From contig NZ_VLKF01000001.1 of the NCBI RefSeq assembly GCF_007994135.1, positions 4,340,001 to 4,404,000 of the forward strand: a stretch of 64,000 bases of DNA, written 5' to 3'. How positions within the stretch are numbered: the stretch's first letter is position 1; each line of letters opens with the position of its first letter. Of the stretch, positions 10,255 to 18,939 are shown in pieces. The notes beneath the pieces were generated by a model. That model was not told where the DNA came from. It did not search any database and worked only from the letters and a program-made list of their open reading frames with translations. The translations under genes and the position numbers were made by a program. Origin of the DNA: Modestobacter roseus (GTDB lineage Bacteria; Actinomycetota; Actinomycetes; Mycobacteriales; Geodermatophilaceae).

Positions 10255-10292
10255 GAGGACCCCGCAGCCGCGGGGGCGGCTGCGGGGTCCTC
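10255..10292 (-). terminator. strong stem-loop downstream of the HtrA-like gene
   Basis: A perfect 17-bp stem (10255-10271 with 10276-10292) closes a four-base G loop 14 bases beyond the protease stop codon. There is no T run, as usual for high-GC actinobacterial terminators. It would also insulate the start region of the DUF445 gene. Confidence 0.8.
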
Positions 10293-10305
10293 GGGGCTCA
10301 GCGGG

Positions 10306-11774
10306 TCAGCTGGTCTCGTCGAGGGTGACCTCGACCTGCTGGCTGTCCGTGCCGCGGCGCACGGTCAGCGTGACCGTCTCGCCCGGCTCCGCGCTGCGGA
10401 TCGCCGCGGTGAGCTCGGTGGAGGTCGTGATCGGCCGGTTGCCCACGGCGGTGATCACGTCACCGGACCGGAGCTCGGCGTCGGCCGCCGGGCTGCCGGG
10501 GTTGACGTCCACCAGCTGGGCGCCGTTGCCGACCGCCGACCCGTCGTCCGCCGCGGTGCGGGCGGTGACGCCGAGCAGCGCGTGGCTGGCCGAGCCGGTG
10601 TCGATGATCTGCTCGGCGATCCGCTGGGCGGTGTTCGCCGGGATCGCGAAGCCCACCCCGATGTTGCCGCTCTGGCTCTCCTGGCCGGGGATGCCGCTGC
10701 TGGGCACGGTGGCGATGGCGACGTTGATGCCGATGACCTCGCCCGCCGCGTCGACCAGCGCACCGCCGGAGTTGCCGGGGTTGATCGCCGCGTCGGTCTG
10801 GATGGCGTCGATCACCGTGCTGTCGTCCTGCGTCGACCCGGTCTGCACCGCGCGGTTGGTGGCGCTGACGATGCCGTCGGTGACGGTGTTGGACAGCCCC
10901 AGCGGTGCGCCGATGGCCACCGCGAGGTCACCGACCTGGATGCTGTCGGAGTCGGCGAACCCGGCCGGGGTGAGCCCGCTGGCGTCGGCCAGCTTGACCA
11001 CCGCCAGGTCGGAGGACGGGTCGGTGCCCACCACCGTGGCGTCGTAGAGGGTGCCGTCGCTGGTGCGCACCTGCACGGTCGGGGCGCCGCCGGCGCCGTC
11101 GAGGGCCACCACGTGGTTGTTGGTCAGCACGTAGCCGTCGTCGGAGAGGACGACGCCCGAACCGGACCCCGAGCCGCCCGCGGCGCTGACGTAGATGGTC
11201 ACCACGCTCGGCGCGGCCTTGGCGGCCGCGGCGGTCGCCGTCGTCGCCCGCTCGGGGTCGGTGATCGTGACGCTCTGCGCGCTCGCCGTGCTCGGCGTCG
11301 ACGAGCCGCCGTCGTCGGCCAGGGTCGCCACGCCGGCACCGGCGCCGCCGCCGATCAGCGCACCGGCGACGAGCCCGGCCAGGCCCATCTTCCAGCGGGC
11401 GGCGGGCTTGGCCGCCGCAGGCGGGGTGAACGCCGGCGGCAGGCCGCCGGCCGGCTGGCCGTACGCGGGCTGCTGCGGGCCCCAGCCGACCGGCGGCCAG
11501 GGGCGGTGGCCACCGGCGGGGGCGGCGAACTGCTGGGTCTGCTGCCGCTCGGCGCCGAACGGGGCGCCGGCGGCCGGTGCCTGCCAGCCGGCGGCCGGCG
11601 CCTGCCAGCCGGTGGCCGCGGCCTGGCCCGCGGGCTGGCCCGTGGGCTCGGCGGCGGGGCGGTCTGCGGGGCCGGACCCTGCGGAGCCGGTGCCGACCAG
11701 CCACCGGCGGTGCTGCCGGTGGTCGGGGTGCGGTCCGACGCGGTCTCGTCGGCCGGGCGGTTCTGCTCAGTCAT
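10306..11774 (-). CDS. HtrA/PepD-type membrane-anchored serine protease, frameshifted near N-terminus
   Basis: This is a trypsin-like envelope protease with one PDZ domain, of the DegP/HtrA family that degrades or senses misfolded exported proteins. The catalytic His (NNHVVALDG), Asp (SSDLAVVKL) and Ser (NPGNSGGAL) are intact, followed by a PDZ domain. A single membrane helix precedes the protease domain. The natural start is the ATG at 11774 (MTEQNRPADE) with GGGAGG upstream, but that frame turns into nonsense after about 40 residues. The remainder of the Pro/Gln-rich cytoplasmic tail continues in another frame. One extra base in the G4 run at 11656-11659 restores a continuous reading through to the protease. 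The intact frame alone begins at 11388. Confidence 0.85.
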
Positions 11775-11955
11775 CGTTGCTGGTCCTCCCACGTCGCAGC
11801 AGGACCTCCCCGCCGCGATGACACCACTGTGCGTCCTCGCGCTGGCCCGAGGCTGGTGGTGGGCTGTGAGTTCCCTGGAAGGGGCGGTCCAGTCCCGGCG
11901 ACCGTGCGCGCGTGAACGACACCGGACCGGGGAAGTGCACGGGAACGGGTCGGCC

Positions 11956-12051
11956 CGTCCCCGCACTGTCCGTCCCCGCACTGCCCGTCCCCGCACTGCC
12001 CGTCCCCGCACTGTCCGTCCCGCACTGCCCGTCCCCGCACTGCCCGTCCCC
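11956..12051. repeat. 15-bp tandem repeat array with 45-bp higher-order period
   Basis: Six near-identical 15-base units of the form CGTCCCCGCACTGYC are followed by a partial unit. The variable base reads T,C,C,T,C,C, so the array looks like a duplicated 45-base block. Unit five has lost one C (14 bases). The array sits in the gap between the HtrA-like gene and the small membrane protein, ending next to the latter's GGAGG ribosome-binding site. Confidence 0.9.
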
Positions 12052-12063
12052 CGGAGGTCCCCG

Positions 12064-12751
12064 GTGCCCCGTCGTGTCCTCGCCCGCATCGGGCTCGGCC
12101 TGCTGGTCGGTGTCGGCGCCGTGCTGGCGGCCGTCGGCGCCACCGGCCTGGGTGGCGCCGGCCTGTTCGCGGTGGTCCTCGCCGCCGTCGTCAGCGCCTG
12201 CGTGGCGATCGGCGTCGCGCGCGAGTCGGTGCCGCCGCGGCGCCAGGTGGCCGCGGCCGGCTGGCGGGCGGCCGCCGGCACGGTCGGCGCCCTGCTGGTG
12301 CTCAGCGGCAGCTCCGTCGTCGCCGGTGGCGCGATGACCACCGTGCTGGCCGGGTGCGGGCTCGCCTGGCTGGTGGTCCGGTGGCTGCTCACCTCGGGCC
12401 GGCGGGGCCGGGCCGGCAGTCGGCAGCGCGCGGGACGACGGGGCTCGCCGGCGTCGTCCCGCTCTCGTCCGGGGGTCCCGGGGGCGGGTCGACCGGTCCG
12501 GGGCCTGGGCGGGCGCGCTGAGCGTGCCGGAGCTGGGCCGGGAGTGGGTGCGTACCTCCGCGGCCCTGGGGCAGGTGCGCGAGCCGCGCGCCCGGCAGGA
12601 GCTGGTCCGGCGCCGGCAGGAGGCGCTGGACGAGCTGGAGCGCCGCGACCCGGCCGGGTTCGCCCGCTGGCTGGCCGAGGGGGCGACCGCCGACAGCGAC
12701 CCGGCGGTCTACGTCTCCGGCGACCCGGCCGCCGGCTCCGACGCGGCCTGA
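12064..12751 (+). CDS. small membrane protein, frame change in the middle
   Basis: The GTG start has GGAGG 6 bases upstream. The first ~115 residues hold three or four hydrophobic segments. The second part (from about 12470 to 12751, one frame over) is a soluble, charged module with LGREWVRTSAAL and ELERRDPAGFARWLAEG, ending in an acidic tail. The two halves look like one actinobacterial hypothetical protein with a +1 shift somewhere between about 12400 and 12470. Read as it stands, the first frame runs on as low-complexity Arg/Gly/Ala residues. No function is assigned. Confidence 0.6.
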
Positions 12752-12760
12752 GGGCCCCGG

Positions 12761-13630
12761 TCAGTCGCCGTCCGGCGCGAACCCCTCGATCAGCGCGCTG
12801 AGGTCGACCGCGCCGGGGTCGGGCAGCCGCTCGATCGCCCGCTCCATGACCGCCACCGCCGCGGCGTCGAACAGGTCGGGGACGCCCGCCAGCTGCAGCG
12901 CCGAGCGGATCAGCCGCGCGTCCTTGGTGGCGCCGGTCAGCCCGAAGCTGACCGGGTGCTCACCGGCGAGCATGTTGCCGGCCTTGAGCTTCGCGTACGG
13001 GGTGTCCATCGGGCCGCCGTCGACGGCGTCGAGGAACAGCTGCGGGTCGACGCCGAGCCCGCGGGCCAGCGCGACCGACTGGGCGGTGCCGACGCTGATG
13101 GACACCAGCCAGGCGTTGCAGGCCATCTTCAGCCGACTGCCCGCACCGGCCTCGCCCGCCCACACGGTCCTGCGCCCCATCGCGTCCAGCAGCGGGGCCA
13201 GCGGCTCCCGCTGCTCGTCCGGGCCCGAGGCGAGCATGACCAGCTGGCCCTGCTCGGCGGGCTGCCGGGTGCCCAGCACCGGGCAGTCGACGAGCACCAG
13301 CCCGAGCTCCTCGGCGACCTCGGCGATCCGGTCGGCGCCCGCGACGCCCACCGTGGAGCACTGCAGCCAGACCGTGCCGGCCGGCGCCTGGGCCTGCCGG
13401 ACCACCTCGATCGCCGCGTCGGCGTCGAAGAGCATGGTGAGCACGACGTCGGCCCCGGCGACCGCCTCGGCGGGGGAGTCGAAGGCCTGCGCGCCGGTGC
13501 CGGTCAGCGCCCGGGCCTTGTCCCCGTTCCGGTTCCACATGCGCACCGGCACCTCCGCCCGGCGCAGCGACTGCACCATCCCCGCGCCCATCACGCCCGT
13601 ACCGAGGACCGCCACCACCGGGTTCGTCAT
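12761..13630 (-). CDS. NAD(P)-dependent beta-hydroxyacid dehydrogenase
   Basis: The protein belongs to the 6-phosphogluconate/3-hydroxyisobutyrate dehydrogenase superfamily. The 289 residues show an N-terminal Rossmann fold with GTGVMGAGM, the substrate-binding CPVLGTRQPAEQG segment and the catalytic lysine in GSRLKMACN. These enzymes oxidise 3-hydroxyacids or reduce semialdehydes such as succinic or glyoxylic semialdehyde; the substrate is not clear. The ATG start follows GGAGAGGA. It is convergent with the small membrane protein and upstream of tRNA-Thr on the other strand. Confidence 0.88.
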   Translation of the reverse strand: MTNPVVAVLGTGVMGAGMVQSLRRAEVPVRMWNRNGDKARALTGTGAQAFDSPAEAVAGADVVLTMLFDADAAIEVVRQAQAPAGTVWLQCSTVGVAGADRIAEVAEELGLVLVDCPVLGTRQPAEQGQLVMLASGPDEQREPLAPLLDAMGRRTVWAGEAGAGSRLKMACNAWLVSISVGTAQSVALARGLGVDPQLFLDAVDGGPMDTPYAKLKAGNMLAGEHPVSFGLTGATKDARLIRSALQLAGVPDLFDAAAVAVMERAIERLPDPGAVDLSALIEGFAPDGD

Positions 13631-13738
13631 GGCCCGATCCTCTCCCCGGCCCGGCCGGACCGGCAGCGCGGGTGCCCGGGGGAGCAGGGGTGGCCGGTAA
13701 CCTCGACGCCGGCCTCGCCCCGCGGCGACGCCTGCCTC

Positions 13739-13810
13739 GCCCCATTAGCTCAGTGGTAGAGCACCCGCCTTGTAAGCGGAAGGTCGTCCGTTCAATCCGG
13801 ACATGGGGCT
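13739..13810 (+). tRNA. tRNA-Thr (anticodon TGT)
   Basis: The 72-base cloverleaf has a perfect 7-bp acceptor stem (GCCCCAT with ATGGGGC), a D arm around AGCTCAGTGGTAGAGC, an anticodon loop CTTGTAA with TGT at 13771-13773, and a T arm GTCCG-TTCAATC-CGGAC. The discriminator is T and the CCA is not encoded. The first anticodon-stem pair is a C-A mismatch. It reads ACA threonine codons. Confidence 0.96.
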
Positions 13811-13895
13811 CCCCTCCCGCTCGCGGGGCGCCCGTCCGCGTGCCAGGGTCGGTGCGACCGCTGCCACCCGGGCAGCACCCCGCGAGGAGTCCGTC

Positions 13896-14105
13896 GTGAG
13901 CGACCACGTGTACCGGCTGAGCGAGATCGTCGGCAGCTCCACCACCAGCGTCGACGACGCCATCCGCACCGCGGTGCGGAAGGCCGCCGAGACGGTGCGC
14001 CACATCGAGTGGTTCCAGACCCAGGAGATCCGCGGCCAGGTCGTCGACGGCGACGTCGCCTACTTCCAGGTGACCATGAAGATCGGCTTCCGCGTCGAGG
14101 ACTGA
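13896..14105 (+). CDS. dodecin
   Basis: This 69-residue dodecin is a flavin- or CoA-binding hollow dodecamer thought to buffer flavins. The whole family fold is present: an N-terminal strand (VYRLSEIVGSS), the helix DDAIRTAVRKAAETVR, then HIEWFQTQEIRG with the flavin-stacking Trp and the flavin-contacting Gln, and a last strand YFQVTMKIGFRVED. The GTG start has GAGGAG 8 bases upstream; a longer frame would begin inside the tRNA and is not credible. Confidence 0.94.
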   Translation: MSDHVYRLSEIVGSSTTSVDDAIRTAVRKAAETVRHIEWFQTQEIRGQVVDGDVAYFQVTMKIGFRVED

Positions 14106-14126
14106 GGTCCGGGCGCGGGCCGCCGC

Positions 14127-14546
14127 TCAGCCCAGGACGACGTCCTCGCCGGACACCCGCACCGCCACCGGGGCGAGCGGCTCGGTGGCCGGCCCGGCCA
14201 GCGCCTCCCCGGTGAACGGGTCGAACTCCGAGCCGTGGCAGGGGCAGGCCAGCCGGTCGCCCTCGGCCGGCCGGACGGCGCAGCCCTGGTGCGTGCAGGC
14301 CGCGTCGAAGGCGACGACGACGTCGTCCGCCGGCCGGCTCAGCACCACCCGCTGCCCGTCCACCGACAGCTCGTAGCTGCCGCCGACCGGCACCTCGCCG
14401 AGCGCCACCAGCCGGCTGCCCGCGGCGGCGCCGGCGACCTCGGGGACTCCCGGGCCGGCGCAGGCGGTCAGCGCGGCGGCGCCGAGACCAGCGCCGCCGG
14501 CGACGAAGAGGGCGCGGCGGGAGAAGCAGGAGTGCACGCCGGACAT
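14127..14546 (-). CDS. Rieske (2Fe-2S) lipoprotein
   Basis: The 139-residue product has an SRR twin-arginine-like signal, a hydrophobic core and a lipobox-like LTAC near residue 29, so it is probably exported folded by Tat and lipid-anchored. The Rieske cluster box is complete: CTHQGC and CPCHGSEF supply two Cys and two His. The domain resembles the small QcrA-like or ubiquinol reductase-type Rieske domains, but no cytochrome b is nearby, so the electron partner is unknown. Confidence 0.9.
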   Translation of the reverse strand: MSGVHSCFSRRALFVAGGAGLGAAALTACAGPGVPEVAGAAAGSRLVALGEVPVGGSYELSVDGQRVVLSRPADDVVVAFDAACTHQGCAVRPAEGDRLACPCHGSEFDPFTGEALAGPATEPLAPVAVRVSGEDVVLG

Positions 14547-14575
14547 CCTCCCCGGGCCGGTCGTGGGGTCCTCGC

Positions 14576-14974
14576 TCAGTCGAAGCTGCCGGCGCCACCG
14601 GACCGGTAGCGGGCCCGGCGTTCGACCCGCTCCCGCTCGACCCGCTCACCGCGCACCCGCGCCGTCGTGCCCGGCGCCCACCCGGCCTTGACCGCCCGGT
14701 GCTCGGTCGTCTCGGTCATGTAGGCGACGGCGAACATGCCCCCGATCACCAGCCCGCCGACCGCGGCGGTGACCCGGATGCCCAGGGGCACGGGCGGCAC
14801 GATCAGGCACAGCACGAGCACCGGCGCGAGCTGGACCAGGGCCCGGACCAGGTGGCGGACCACCCAGCCGGGCCCGGTGGTGTCGGCCAGCACCCAGTCG
14901 GACAGGTGCGGCGGGAGCCCGCCGCCGTAGGCGTACCAGAGCCACTGGGCTGGGTTCGGGCGTCCCGCGGGCAC
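14576..14974 (-). CDS. DUF5313 membrane protein
   Basis: The 132-residue protein opens with RPNPAQWLWYAYGGGLP, the hallmark of the DUF5313 family of actinobacteria, followed by HLSDWVLADTTGPGW, two transmembrane helices and a basic, charged tail. Function is unknown. The GTG at 14974 is selected because TACCGT sits 6 bases ahead of it with no Shine-Dalgarno, as in other probable leaderless genes here. A longer open frame upstream lacks a credible start. Confidence 0.83.
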   Translation of the reverse strand: MPAGRPNPAQWLWYAYGGGLPPHLSDWVLADTTGPGWVVRHLVRALVQLAPVLVLCLIVPPVPLGIRVTAAVGGLVIGGMFAVAYMTETTEHRAVKAGWAPGTTARVRGERVERERVERRARYRSGGAGSFD

Positions 14975-15130
14975 GCGCCCACGGTAGGCCGGACCCGGCT
15001 CGGGGACGACCCGGGCGCCGCGGTACCGGAACCGGGAGGCGTGCCCGTTCGGGTTCCGAGTGAGCTTGACTCGACCCGCATGGGGCCGTAGGCACGATCT
15101 GCGCACAAGCGCCGGGTGAGGGAGGTCGCG

Positions 15131-15892
15131 ATGTACGCCCAGGAGCGGCAGGAGCACATCCTGCGGGCGGCGCGCACGATCGGCCGCGTCGAGGTCGCCG
15201 AGCTGGCCGTGCAGCTCGACGTCGCCCCCGAGACGATCCGCAAGGACCTCACCGCGCTCGAACGGGGCGGCGTCCTCCGGCGCGTGCACGGCGGCGCGAT
15301 CCCGGTGGAACGGCTGGGCTTCGAACCAGCGGTCGCCGCCCGCGACGTCGTCCTCACCGCGGAGAAGGAGCGGATCGCCAAGGCGGCCATCGCCGAGATC
15401 CCCGAGGACGGCGCGGTCCTCATCGACGCCGGCACCACCACCGCCCGGGTGGCCGACCTGATGCCCGGTGACCGCGAGCTGACCATCGTCACCAACGCGC
15501 TGCAGCTGGCCGGCAAGCTGGCCGCCTACCCCAACCTGAACGTCCTGCTCATCGGCGGGCGGGTGCGCAGCCGCACCCTCGCGTCGGTCGACGCGTGGGC
15601 GCAGCAGGCGCTGGCCGGCCTCTACGTCGACGTCTGCCTGCTGGCCACCAACGGCGTCTCGGTCGAGCGCGGCCTGACCACGCCCGACCCCACCGAGGCC
15701 GCGGTGAAGGCGGCGATGATCTCCGCCGCCCGCCGGGTCGTGCTGCTCGCCGACCACAGCAAGGTCGGCCACGACCACCTCGCCCGCTTCGGCGACCTCG
15801 AGGACGTCGACCTGCTGATCACCGACACCGGCCTCGACGAGCGCACCGCCGCGGAGCTCGCCGCCGCCGGACCCCGGGTGGTGCGGGTGTGA
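15131..15892 (+). CDS. DeoR-family transcriptional regulator
   Basis: The 253-residue repressor has an N-terminal winged helix (YAQERQEHILRAAR, VAPETIRKDLTALERGG, the recognition helix region) and a C-terminal sugar-phosphate sensor domain of the ribose-5-phosphate isomerase-like fold with the IDAGTTTA motif and LLADHSKVG. Members control sugar or polyol uptake genes and are released by a phosphorylated sugar. No sugar operon adjoins it; rarD follows at 81 bases. The ATG has GGGAGG 6 bases upstream, preferred over a GTG 15 bases earlier. Confidence 0.9.
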   Translation: MYAQERQEHILRAARTIGRVEVAELAVQLDVAPETIRKDLTALERGGVLRRVHGGAIPVERLGFEPAVAARDVVLTAEKERIAKAAIAEIPEDGAVLIDAGTTTARVADLMPGDRELTIVTNALQLAGKLAAYPNLNVLLIGGRVRSRTLASVDAWAQQALAGLYVDVCLLATNGVSVERGLTTPDPTEAAVKAAMISAARRVVLLADHSKVGHDHLARFGDLEDVDLLITDTGLDERTAAELAAAGPRVVRV

Positions 15893-15973
15893 GCACCGTC
15901 CACCCACGGGTGGGCAGCGGGTCCTGATCGCGCCGCGGGCGGGCTCGCGGCGGCCCCGGCGTACGGTGCGCCG

Positions 15974-16888
15974 GTGGACGAACGCCGGGTCGGTGTGCTC
16001 GCCGGCCTCGGCGCCTACTGCCTGTGGGGCGTCTTCCCGCTGTACTTCCCGCTGCTGGAACCCGCCGGCGGGCTGGAGATCGTCGCCCACCGGGTCGCCT
16101 GGTCGCTGTTGTTCATCGGCCTGCTGCTGAGCGTGCGCCGCGGCTGGGGGCAGGTGCGGCGCGTCGTCGGCGACCGGCGGGCCCTGCTGGTGCTGGCCGT
16201 CGCCGCGCTGCTGATCGCGGTCAACTGGCTGGTGTACGTCTACGCCGTCAACTCCGGGCACGTGGTCGAGGCGTCGCTGGGCTACTTCATCAACCCGCTG
16301 GTCAGCGTCGTGCTGGGGGTGCTGGTCTTCCGGGAGCGGCTGCGCCGGCTGCAGTGGGTCGCCGTCGGCATCGCCGTGGTGGCGGTGGTGGTGCTCACCG
16401 TCGACTACGGGCACCCGCCGTGGATCGCGCTGGCGCTGGCGGCCAGCTTCGGTCTCTACGGCCTGATGAAGAAGGTGGTGCGGGTCGAGGCGGCGCCCGG
16501 GCTGTTCGTCGAGACGGCCGTGGTGTTCCTCCCGGCGCTGGCGGTGATGGGCTTCCTGGAGTCCGACGGGCAGGCCGCCTTCGGCCACGCCGGGGCCGGC
16601 CACGCCCTCCTGCTGGTGAGCTCCGGGCTGGCCACCGCCGTCCCGCTGCTGCTGTTCGCCGCCGCGACCCGGCGGGTGCCGCTGTCGACGGTCGGCCTGC
16701 TGCAGTACGTCACCCCGCTCATGCAGCTGTCGATCGGCGTCTTCGTCTACGCCGAGCCGATGCCGCCGGCCCGGTTGGCCGGGTTCGCCGTCGTCTGGGT
16801 GGCGCTGGCCGTCTTCTCCGCGGACACCCTGCGGGCCGCCCGCGCGGCGCGGCGCACGTCCGCCGAGCCGATGCCCGCCGGCCTCTGA
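15974..16888 (+). CDS. rarD: RarD-type EamA drug/metabolite transporter
   Basis: This ten-helix inner-membrane protein of the drug/metabolite transporter superfamily, RarD branch, has two EamA repeats. The N-terminal GAYCLWGVFPLYF and HRVAWSLLF are RarD hallmarks, as is NWLVYVYAVNSGHVVEASLGYFINPL. The substrate of this branch is uncertain. TACGGT ends 6 bases before the GTG start, so the transcript is probably leaderless. A hairpin follows the stop codon. Confidence 0.9.
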   Translation: MDERRVGVLAGLGAYCLWGVFPLYFPLLEPAGGLEIVAHRVAWSLLFIGLLLSVRRGWGQVRRVVGDRRALLVLAVAALLIAVNWLVYVYAVNSGHVVEASLGYFINPLVSVVLGVLVFRERLRRLQWVAVGIAVVAVVVLTVDYGHPPWIALALAASFGLYGLMKKVVRVEAAPGLFVETAVVFLPALAVMGFLESDGQAAFGHAGAGHALLLVSSGLATAVPLLLFAAATRRVPLSTVGLLQYVTPLMQLSIGVFVYAEPMPPARLAGFAVVWVALAVFSADTLRAARAARRTSAEPMPAGL

Positions 16889-16893
16889 CCGGA

Positions 16894-16915
16894 CGCGCCG
16901 GCACCTCCCGGCGCG
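16894..16915 (+). terminator. stem-loop after rarD
   Basis: CGCGCCGG pairs with CCGGCGCG around a six-base loop, starting six bases after the rarD stop codon. It has no T tract. Confidence 0.55.
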
Positions 16916-17013
16916 CGCCGTGGGCTCCGCGGAACTGTCGGTGCCCGGCGCTAGCGTCGACGTCGATCGACCACCGGCGCCTCCGGGCGCCCGACTCCCC
17001 GGAGGCTGCACCG

Positions 17014-17343
17014 ATGAGCACCGAGACCGCGTCCGCCGTCCCCCCGGCACCCACCGAGGTCGACGCCCGGGCGGGTGCGGGAGCGGGGGCGTCCGGTCTG
17101 ACCGAGCGGGACCGCGAGGTGCTGGCCTTCGAGCGGCACTGGTGGCGCTACGCCGGGGCGAAGGAGGCCGCCATCCGCGAGCAGTTCGGCCTCTCGGCGA
17201 CCCGGTACTACCAGGTGCTCAACGCGCTGGTCGACCGTCCGGAGGCGCTGGCCGCCGATCCGCTCCTGGTACGCCGGTTGCGCAGGATGCGTGCGGTGCG
17301 ACAGCGCGCCCGTCACGGCGATGTCCTGGGCACCGAGGGCTGA
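17014..17343 (+). CDS. DUF3263 protein
   Basis: A 109-residue soluble protein. After a disordered Ala/Gly-rich start comes the DUF3263 core: LTERDREVLAFERHWWRYAGAKE, then FGLSATRYYQVLNALVDRPEALAADPLLVRRLRRMR. The core looks like a helix-turn-helix fold, and the family is small, actinobacterial and functionally unknown. In many actinobacteria it precedes a LytR_C protein, as here. The ATG has GGAGG 8 bases upstream. Confidence 0.9.
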   Translation: MSTETASAVPPAPTEVDARAGAGAGASGLTERDREVLAFERHWWRYAGAKEAAIREQFGLSATRYYQVLNALVDRPEALAADPLLVRRLRRMRAVRQRARHGDVLGTEG

Positions 17344-17363
17344 GCCGTCTAGCCTCGTTCACT

Positions 17364-18875
17364 GTGGGGAGGCATGCGGCGCCAGGCGGTCACGGCAACC
17401 AACCGGAGACCGATGTCGCCCTGAGTCGCCGTCGCGCCGACGCGCGACGCGACTCCGCTGAACGCCCCGACGGCCCCGCCCGGTTCGACGCCCGGCGCGG
17501 ACCGGGCGATCAGTCGGTGCCGAGCACCGACGGTGCCATGACCATGCCCCGGCAGAGCCGGGCCGAGCGACGCCGCGAGGGGCAGCTGCCCTCGGCCGAG
17601 GAGACCGCGGTGCGGCGCCCGCCGGCCCGCCCGGCCCCCGCGGCGCCGGTGGCCACCGGTCGACGGCGCAGCGACGCCATCCCGTCGGTCCAGACCGGAC
17701 CGGCCACCGCGGTCGGTGGTGCCCCCGTGGTCGCCGGCCGCCCGGGCGTCCCGCCCACCCGCCGTGAGGCGCCTGCACCCGCCACCACTCAGGTCGCTGC
17801 CCCGCCGCCCGCCGCCTCCGGCCGGGCGTCCGCGCCGGTCCCGGCGGACGCCACCCCGCGGGTGGACGAGGGTGCACCCTCGGGCCGACCCGCGGCAGCC
17901 CCCGCGCCCGCCGACGCCACCCAGCGGGTCGACGCCGGCCGGCCCTCCCGCCGGCCCGCGGCCGGGCCGCCGGCCCAGGACGTCACCCAGCGGGTCTCCG
18001 GCGCCGCGCCGGCCGGTTCCGCCTGGGGCGCGACGTCCGCAGCGGCGCCCCCGGCGATGGCCCCGACGGCGGCCCCGGCACCCGCCGGGCCGGCCGGCGC
18101 GCCCGCTGCACCCGCGCGCCGGGCACCCGAGCCCGAGCCGGCCGGGATGGACCGGCTCACCGAGTCCCGCCGGCGCCGTGAGGCGCTGGAGGAGACCGGG
18201 GCCTCCGTGCCCGTACCCGAGGTCACGGGCACCTCCGGCGGGCGGGCGGCCCAGCGCGCCGAACGCCAGGCCGCCGACGCCGCGCGCCGCAAGGCCGAGA
18301 AGGTCGCCGGCGCGACCCGGGTCCCGGTCGAGACGAGCTCCGACAGGACCGGCGGCGCCGCTCGCCGGCTGCCCCGGCACATGGCGATGGGCGCGCTCGC
18401 CGTCGTCCTGGTCGCGCTCACCGTCCTCGGGGTCTGGTCCTTCACCTCACCGGAGACCCGGGAGACGTCCGCACAGTCGCCGGCGCCCAGTTCCGCGCCC
18501 CCCACCAGCGCGTCCGCGACGCCGGAGACGACGCCGGCGCAGGAGGTCGTCACCTCGCCCGTGGCCCCGCCCGGGCCGGTGCGCGCCCCGATCACCGTGC
18601 TCAACAGCACGAACATCAACGGCCTGGCCGGCGACCTCGGCGAGCAGTTCTCCGGCGGCGGCTGGGAGGTCATCGGCACCGACGCCTACCCGGGCTCGGA
18701 CATCGCCGCGAGCACCGTCTACTTCACCGCCGGTGACCCGGTGCAGGAGGAGGCGGCCAGCCAGCTCATCGAGCAGTTCCCCGAGCTCACCGGCCCGGCC
18801 GCGCGCTTCTTCGAGGTCCCCGGTCAGCCGGCGCCCGGCCTGGTCGTCGTCGCCACCGGCAACTGGCGCCCCTGA
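17364..18875 (+). CDS. LytR C-terminal domain (LytR_C) membrane protein
   Basis: A cytoplasmic region of about 330 residues, extremely rich in Pro, Ala and Arg, precedes one transmembrane helix (AMGALAVVLVALTVLGVW) and an extracytoplasmic LytR_C domain (ITVLNSTNINGLAGDLGEQF to the C-terminus). LytR_C domains accompany cell-wall teichoic-acid or arabinogalactan ligases, but the catalytic LCP domain is missing. The first GTG is taken as start because TAGCCT lies 8 bases upstream; the alternative ATG at 17538 (MTMPRQSRAERR) would remove 58 residues of the basic tail. Confidence 0.8.
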   Translation: MGRHAAPGGHGNQPETDVALSRRRADARRDSAERPDGPARFDARRGPGDQSVPSTDGAMTMPRQSRAERRREGQLPSAEETAVRRPPARPAPAAPVATGRRRSDAIPSVQTGPATAVGGAPVVAGRPGVPPTRREAPAPATTQVAAPPPAASGRASAPVPADATPRVDEGAPSGRPAAAPAPADATQRVDAGRPSRRPAAGPPAQDVTQRVSGAAPAGSAWGATSAAAPPAMAPTAAPAPAGPAGAPAAPARRAPEPEPAGMDRLTESRRRREALEETGASVPVPEVTGTSGGRAAQRAERQAADAARRKAEKVAGATRVPVETSSDRTGGAARRLPRHMAMGALAVVLVALTVLGVWSFTSPETRETSAQSPAPSSAPPTSASATPETTPAQEVVTSPVAPPGPVRAPITVLNSTNINGLAGDLGEQFSGGGWEVIGTDAYPGSDIAASTVYFTAGDPVQEEAASQLIEQFPELTGPAARFFEVPGQPAPGLVVVATGNWRP

Positions 18876-18939
18876 GACACCCCGCGGGGAAACCCCGGGC
18901 GGCCGGAACCACTCGGGCCGCTCACGCGTTGCCGCCCAC

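Noticed and set aside
11640..11670. Programmed ribosomal frameshift in the protease gene
   Set aside because: No slippery heptamer with a supportive pseudoknot is evident and the shift is needed in the middle of a low-complexity tail; a homopolymer indel is simpler.
11956..12051. Repeat array as a CRISPR
   Set aside because: Units are contiguous with no spacers and no cas genes are in the window.
9322..12801. Very long plus-strand open frame across DUF445 and the protease
   Set aside because: Antisense shadow of high-GC genes: Arg/Gly/Ala-rich, no domain, and both genes beneath have catalytic or family motifs. Only the part from 12064 is kept.
13803..13895. Dodecin start at the ATG inside the tRNA
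   Set aside because: It would add about 30 unrelated residues and overlap a functional tRNA; the GTG at 13896 has GAGGAG and matches family length.
14576..17050. Minus-strand frame extending the DUF5313 protein by about 690 residues upstream
   Set aside because: It runs antisense through the DeoR and RarD genes; DUF5313 proteins are about 130 residues and start at RPNP.
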